From Vibrio maritimus (GTDB lineage Bacteria; Pseudomonadota; Gammaproteobacteria; Enterobacterales; Vibrionaceae), in contig BBMT01000006.1 of the NCBI GenBank assembly GCA_000755425.1, forward strand, positions 1-64,000: DNA of 64,000 bases. The letters are read 5' to 3'. A model generated the notes under the pieces. The model had not been told where the DNA came from and did no database searches. It was given only the letters and a program-made list of their open reading frames with translations. A program made the translations under genes and the position numbers. Positions within the stretch are counted from its first letter, which is position 1. Each line of letters starts with the position of its first letter. Of this stretch, positions 60,108-64,000 are shown piece after piece.

Positions 60108-61037
60108 ATGTCTCAAGATATTGCTATGAAGCTGCCTAAGCGAATAACTACTAAGAAAACGCTTGGGCAGATTCGAGAGCGAAATACTGCATGGCTGCTT
60201 ACTCTGCCTGCAATATTGCTCATGATGCTATTTCTGATAGGTCCCATAATAGCGATTGTTGTTTTGTCTTTTACGGATTGGCAATTAGGCATGACCACAT
60301 TTTCTTGGGTGGGCCTCGATAATTATATTGAGCTTAAAAACGATAGTGCGTTTTGGCAGGCCTTAAAGAATACTTTGTTGTACGTCTCTATTGTATTGCC
60401 GTTCTCTGTGGCTGGTGGACTAGCCATTGCGATTCTTATTGAAGCTCGTCCGAGTGGAAGAGGGGCGTATCGTACCGCTTTTTTCTTGCCCGTCATGGGG
60501 ACGTTGATCGCTATGTCTATTGTTTGGGAGTACATCTTACAACCAGACTTTGGCTTGCTGAACATGATGTTGGATAAGTTTGGGGTCAATGGCAAAAACT
60601 GGCTAAATGACCCAGACACTGTGGTTTATGTGCTTGCTGGAATCGGTATCTGGCATCAACTCGGCTACAACATGGTGCTGTTCATGTCAGGTTTGATGGC
60701 CATACCGCGCCACCTCTATGAGGCTGCCGAAATGGATGGTGTGCCAAATGGATGGTCTCGATTTAGCTTAATCACCTGGCCGATGTTAGGACCGGTCACT
60801 CTATTTGTTCTTGTTATCTCTGCAATTAAGGCTTTTCAAGTATTCGATACTGTTGAAGTGCTCACTCAGGGTGGCCCCGGAAAAAGCTCGGAAGTACTGC
60901 TGCACCTGATGTACGTGGAAGGGTTCCAGTTCTTCCGCACCAGTTATGCCGCTGCCATCACTGTGATTTTCTTGTTCATTGTCTTGCTCATCACGGTAAT
61001 CAAGATGCGTTTCATGGAAAAGAAGGTGCATTACTAA
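60108..61037 (+). CDS. ABC importer permease 1 of the phosphonate-linked locus
   Basis: Intact 309-residue inner-membrane permease of the UgpA/MalF type, six transmembrane helices after a longer charged N-terminus, with the EAA loop HLYEAAEMDGVPNGWSRFSL. Its stop overlaps the start of the second permease. Confidence 0.86.
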   Translation: MSQDIAMKLPKRITTKKTLGQIRERNTAWLLTLPAILLMMLFLIGPIIAIVVLSFTDWQLGMTTFSWVGLDNYIELKNDSAFWQALKNTLLYVSIVLPFSVAGGLAIAILIEARPSGRGAYRTAFFLPVMGTLIAMSIVWEYILQPDFGLLNMMLDKFGVNGKNWLNDPDTVVYVLAGIGIWHQLGYNMVLFMSGLMAIPRHLYEAAEMDGVPNGWSRFSLITWPMLGPVTLFVLVISAIKAFQVFDTVEVLTQGGPGKSSEVLLHLMYVEGFQFFRTSYAAAITVIFLFIVLLITVIKMRFMEKKVHY

Positions 61038-61864
61038 TGAAGAACATTGACTTATTCGGCTTGTTTCGCCATGTGACGCTAATTGCTTTAGCGGCCTTAT
61101 TTCTTCTTCCTTTTGTTTGGATGGTTCTCACCTCGTTCAAGCCAGAAGATGAGATTTTTGTTAATGAGATTAGGCTGATTCCAGAGCGGTTCGCGGCCTA
61201 TGAAAACTACTCAATTGCGTTTTCTGAAACGCCACTAGTTCGCTTCATGCTAAACGGAGTGATCGTGACTGTAGCCATTTTTCTGAGCCAAATAGCCATA
61301 GCAGTCCCTGCGTCTTATGCATTGGCCAAGTTAAATTTCAAAGGGAAACAGGTTGTCTTTATTGCGATTCTGGCATGCCTGATGATTCCACCTCAGGCGG
61401 TTTCCATTCCTTGGTATCTATTGATGTACAAGTTTGGCTGGTTGAACAGTTATGAAGCGCTCATAGCCCCATTTTCGATTTCGGTATTTGGCATCTTTCT
61501 GATGAGACAGTTCTTTAACTCAGTACCGGACGATTTGATTTCTGCCGCGCGCCTAGATGGGTTTAGTGAATTTGGGATCATTTGGCGAATCATGGTTCCT
61601 ACGGCGATTCCAGCACTGATTGCCTTCGGTATTTTCTCAATAGTGGCTCACTGGAATGATTACTTTTGGCCGCTAATTGTCGCGAACAGCCAAGATATTT
61701 ACACCCCGCCACTTGGTGTTGTTGCATTCAAGAGTGACGAAGCAGGGGACAGTTACGGGCCACTTATGGCTGCTGCAACCGTCATTGTTGCGCCACTTAT
61801 TATTGCCTACTTGTGTGCTCAGAAGCGGTTCATTGAAGGCATTACCATGTCTGGAATGAAATAA
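61037..61864 (+). CDS. ABC importer permease 2 of the phosphonate-linked locus
   Basis: Intact 275-residue permease of the UgpE/MalG type with six helices and the loop DLISAARLDGFSEFGIIWRI. Together with permease 1 it forms the membrane channel of the importer. Confidence 0.86.
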   Translation: MKNIDLFGLFRHVTLIALAALFLLPFVWMVLTSFKPEDEIFVNEIRLIPERFAAYENYSIAFSETPLVRFMLNGVIVTVAIFLSQIAIAVPASYALAKLNFKGKQVVFIAILACLMIPPQAVSIPWYLLMYKFGWLNSYEALIAPFSISVFGIFLMRQFFNSVPDDLISAARLDGFSEFGIIWRIMVPTAIPALIAFGIFSIVAHWNDYFWPLIVANSQDIYTPPLGVVAFKSDEAGDSYGPLMAAATVIVAPLIIAYLCAQKRFIEGITMSGMK

Positions 61865-61954
61865 AACACTTTAAATCAGGAGCCTTCAAGTATGAGGGCT
61901 CTCCAAACCCTAAAGAATCAACACGCATTAAAAGATAAATGAATGGAGTTTAAA

Positions 61955-63190
61955 ATGCGCCTTAGAATCTCGACTTTTGCAGCGATGTTACTTTCAGCGT
62001 CGGCCTTTGCTCAAACAACGTTAGTCGTTCAATATCCTTATGGAGAGCTTTTTGATGGGCTACAACGTCAACTTGCTGAAGACTTTCAAAAAGAGAACCC
62101 AGACATCAAAATTGAGTTTCGTTCGAACTACGAAAACTATGAAGATGCGACTCAGAAAGTCATGCGAGAAGCGATTACTAACCAACTACCAGATGTAAGC
62201 TTTCAAGGTTTGAACCGAGTCCTTCCACTTTATGAGCGCAATATCGCAGTACCTTTGGATCAGTTCATCACAGCAGAAGATAGATCTGAAAATGGATTTG
62301 ATGATTCAATGATGTCACCAAGCCGTTTTGATGGCAAAACTTATGGCCTGCCTTTCGCAGTTTCCATGCCAATTGTGTATTTCAATGCGGATTTAGTCGA
62401 GCAAGCGACGGGTAGCTCCACATTGCCAGATTCTTGGGAAGATATCTTTGCAGTAGCCGCCAAAATCAATGGGTTGGATGGCAATGCACAAGGTTTTTAT
62501 TATGACTGGAACATCACTGGTAACTGGCTTTGGTTGTCGCTGGTTATGTCACAAGGTGGCGATATTCTAAAAGATGGCAAAGTAGCATTTGATGGGGAAG
62601 AAGGGCAATGGGCGATTAATAAATTGGCTCAGATGCACACTCAAGCTCAAATGCCAGATTACCAGCGCAGAAGTGCTGAGCGTTCTTTCAGTGCAGGCAA
62701 TATCGGTATCTACGTTACATCGACATCTAACCTTGGCATGTTTGAGCGCGCCATTGGTGAACGATTCGAACTGAAAACCACACAGTTCCCAGAAGTCACT
62801 GAAGATGGCAGCTTACCAGTAGGTGGCAATGCTGTGGTCATGCTGGCGAAAGATAAGAAACAGCAAGAAGCGGCGTGGAAGTATATCAAATACATTACCG
62901 GTCCTGTTGGAAACCAGCAGATCCCTCACTTTACCGGATATATGCCACCAAATCAGGTCGCAAACGCGAAGCTGGGTAGCTTTTACGAAAATCGACCAAA
63001 CCACAAAACAGCGGTTACGTCTCTACCTTGGATGGATACGTGGGTTTCATTCCCAGGCGCAAACGGTTTGAAAATCACCGATGTAATTTCAGATGAGCTG
63101 CACTCTGTAGTTTCTGGGCGCCGTGCAAGCGGTAGTGAGCCTAATCAGGTTCTCGAAGAAATGACAGAGAAAGTAAACAACTATCTATAG
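61955..63190 (+). CDS. Periplasmic binding protein of the phosphonate-linked importer
   Basis: Intact, about 411 residues from the ATG at 61955, which follows GGAG by 7 bases. The signal peptide MRLRISTFAAMLLSASAFAQ is cut before TTLVVQYPYGELFDG. Family 1 solute-binding protein of the UgpB/MalE class. The ligand is unknown; from its neighbours a phosphonate or a phosphonate/phosphate diester is plausible. A stable hairpin follows the gene. Confidence 0.86.
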   Translation: MRLRISTFAAMLLSASAFAQTTLVVQYPYGELFDGLQRQLAEDFQKENPDIKIEFRSNYENYEDATQKVMREAITNQLPDVSFQGLNRVLPLYERNIAVPLDQFITAEDRSENGFDDSMMSPSRFDGKTYGLPFAVSMPIVYFNADLVEQATGSSTLPDSWEDIFAVAAKINGLDGNAQGFYYDWNITGNWLWLSLVMSQGGDILKDGKVAFDGEEGQWAINKLAQMHTQAQMPDYQRRSAERSFSAGNIGIYVTSTSNLGMFERAIGERFELKTTQFPEVTEDGSLPVGGNAVVMLAKDKKQQEAAWKYIKYITGPVGNQQIPHFTGYMPPNQVANAKLGSFYENRPNHKTAVTSLPWMDTWVSFPGANGLKITDVISDELHSVVSGRRASGSEPNQVLEEMTEKVNNYL

Positions 63191-63203
63191 AACGACCAAG
63201 TAA

Positions 63204-63227
63204 GCTCCCAGATTAAGTTCTGGGAGC
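63204..63227 (+). other. Hairpin after the binding-protein gene
   Basis: Perfect 9-base stem gctcccaga / tctgggagc, 6-base loop, only a weak T-rich tail. It probably stabilises the upstream mRNA or partly terminates before the HAD gene. Confidence 0.75.
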
Positions 63228-63252
63228 GATTTAATATCAGGTAATTGAAGTA

Positions 63253-63874
63253 ATGGTAATTTTTGACTTTGACGGTGTAATTTGTGACAGCCTAAAGCTG
63301 TGCCGTGACGCCTGTCAATTCGCGGCTAAGCAACAAAACTCCTCAGTGATTCTAGAGACTAATCCGTTCCGATACCTTGACCCGGTTACGTTTGAAGCGG
63401 TTTCACAGGAACTAGGGTTGAATGAAAAGATTTTTTCACGTGATGTCGCCAGTTATCTCTACAAGTACGGCGAACAAGCTCCGTTTTTCTTTGGAATTTC
63501 TCAGGCGATAGAAACCATCGCCGCCAGTCATAAGCTGTTTATCGTCAGTGCAAGCCACGGTGACGTGATCAAGAAAACAGCTTCAGCGTCATAAACTGCT
63601 CTCAAGCTTTGATGGGATTTTAGGCGGTGATATAGACGGGAGTAAAAAGGAAAAAATTCAACACCTTCAAACCACGTTTAAGACCAAAGCGGTCATGCTG
63701 GGAGACAGCATAAGTGATATTAAAGCGGCCAATGAAAGTGATGCTCTATCAATCGCCGTTACCTGGGGATGGCAGCCTCAAGGCTACCTAGAGAAGCAAA
63801 ACCCAACATTGGTGGTTCACCATACTTACGACATAGCGAAAGCAGTTACATCGCTTGAGACTCAACTTAAATAG
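63253..63874 (+). CDS. HAD-superfamily hydrolase (frameshifted)
   Basis: Small phosphatase-type HAD protein. The nucleophile motif is MVIFDFDGVICDS at the very start and motif 4 is MLGDSISDIKAANE. An extra A in a run near 63575 shifts the frame; removing it gives Lys-Lys-Gln-Leu-Gln-Arg and a stop at 63872-63874, 206 residues. This is the second insertion in the window. The substrate is unknown. It lies between the importer and a metallophosphoesterase and may remove phosphate from an imported product. Confidence 0.82.
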
Positions 63875-63886
63875 ACCCTACTGACT

Positions 63887-64000
63887 ATGAAAATTATCCA
63901 TCTTACTGATACACATTTTGGCTACACAGGACAGAAAATTTATCAGCGTTCACCTCAACATGCTTTAACCAAAGCGGTGGAGAGCATTAATCGAGAACAC
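63887..64000 (+). CDS. Metallophosphoesterase, CpdA/GpdQ-type phosphodiesterase (partial, runs off the window)
   Basis: Only the first 38 codons are inside the window. The start MKIIHLTDTHFGYTGQK carries the first metal-binding motif D-x-H of calcineurin-like phosphoesterases (cyclic-AMP phosphodiesterase CpdA and glycerophosphodiesterase GpdQ class). It starts 12 bases after the HAD gene, so it is likely in the same operon and could hydrolyse an imported phosphodiester or phosphonate ester. Confidence 0.75.
   Translation, partial: MKIIHLTDTHFGYTGQKIYQRSPQHALTKAVESINREH

Noticed and set aside
1..64000. CRISPR array, tRNA or rRNA genes, prophage or insertion sequences
   Set aside because: I saw no regularly spaced repeats, cloverleaf-like sequence, rRNA sequence, transposase or integrase motif on either strand.

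Overview
This 64 kb window is chromosomal DNA of a Vibrio-type gammaproteobacterium, most likely the large chromosome. The evidence is a vibriolysin-type metalloprotease, an AspS-type secretin pilotin beside metE, a trp operon with separate trpG and fused trpCF, and the neighbourhood sap operon / pspF / pspABC / two-adaptor RND pump, which I recall from Vibrio cholerae (not checked). I see no rRNA, tRNA, CRISPR array, IS element or prophage. The only clear repeats are small intergenic ones at the left end.

Layout. 1-3.8 kb: repeat cluster, metR and metE diverging around tandem MetJ boxes. 3.8-5.8 kb (minus): yciB-yciA-yciI-pilotin. 6.1-7.9 kb: secreted M4 protease. 8.0-9.2 kb (minus): dicarboxylate/amino-acid:cation symporter. 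9.5-16.7 kb (minus): trpLEGDCFBA with TrpR operator, leader peptide and attenuator. 16.7-20.2 kb: rnm, yciO, rluB and a TRIC-type membrane protein. 20.3-24.1 kb: an Ntn amidase, an AbgB-like amidohydrolase and a divergent LysR gene. 24.1-29.4 kb (minus): sapABCDF. 29.5-32.1 kb: pspF and pspABC around a sigma-54 promoter. 32.1-35.3 kb: a LysR/GH4/ChbG sugar cassette. 35.4-40.6 kb: RND efflux pump with two lipoprotein adaptors. 41.0-42.9 kb: response regulator with a CheC-like output and a PAS-GGDEF cyclase. 42.9-47.0 kb: MFS transporter, fatty acid desaturase with a putative FabR-type double operator, and a purine permease behind a sigma-54-type promoter. 47.1-53.8 kb: ugpBAEC plus a HAD phosphatase, diverging at a Pho box from ugpQ and a DeoR regulator. 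53.9-56.6 kb: HD-GYP phosphodiesterase, an orphan PsuK-like kinase and an NqrM-like small protein. 57.0-64.0 kb: a phosphonate-linked locus (Fe-alcohol dehydrogenase, PhnX, complete CUT1-type ABC importer, HAD hydrolase, metallophosphodiesterase cut by the window end).

Themes: amino acid synthesis (met, trp), envelope stress and peptide import (psp, sap), drug efflux, c-di-GMP control, and phosphorus scavenging from two organic sources: glycerophosphodiesters by ugp, and phosphonates or their esters by the right-end locus.

Caution on quality: about 31 of 57 protein genes are interrupted by one- or two-base shifts (I count about 39, all but two deletions), nearly always in short homopolymers and always resuming a well-conserved frame. 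This looks like uncorrected sequencing error, not gene decay. Spans given for such genes run from the true start to the true stop across the break, and the approximate break point is stated.

The strongest candidate for an undescribed system is the right-end phosphonate locus. The next are the NqrM-like protein away from nqr and the PsuK-like protein without its catalytic GAGD motif.
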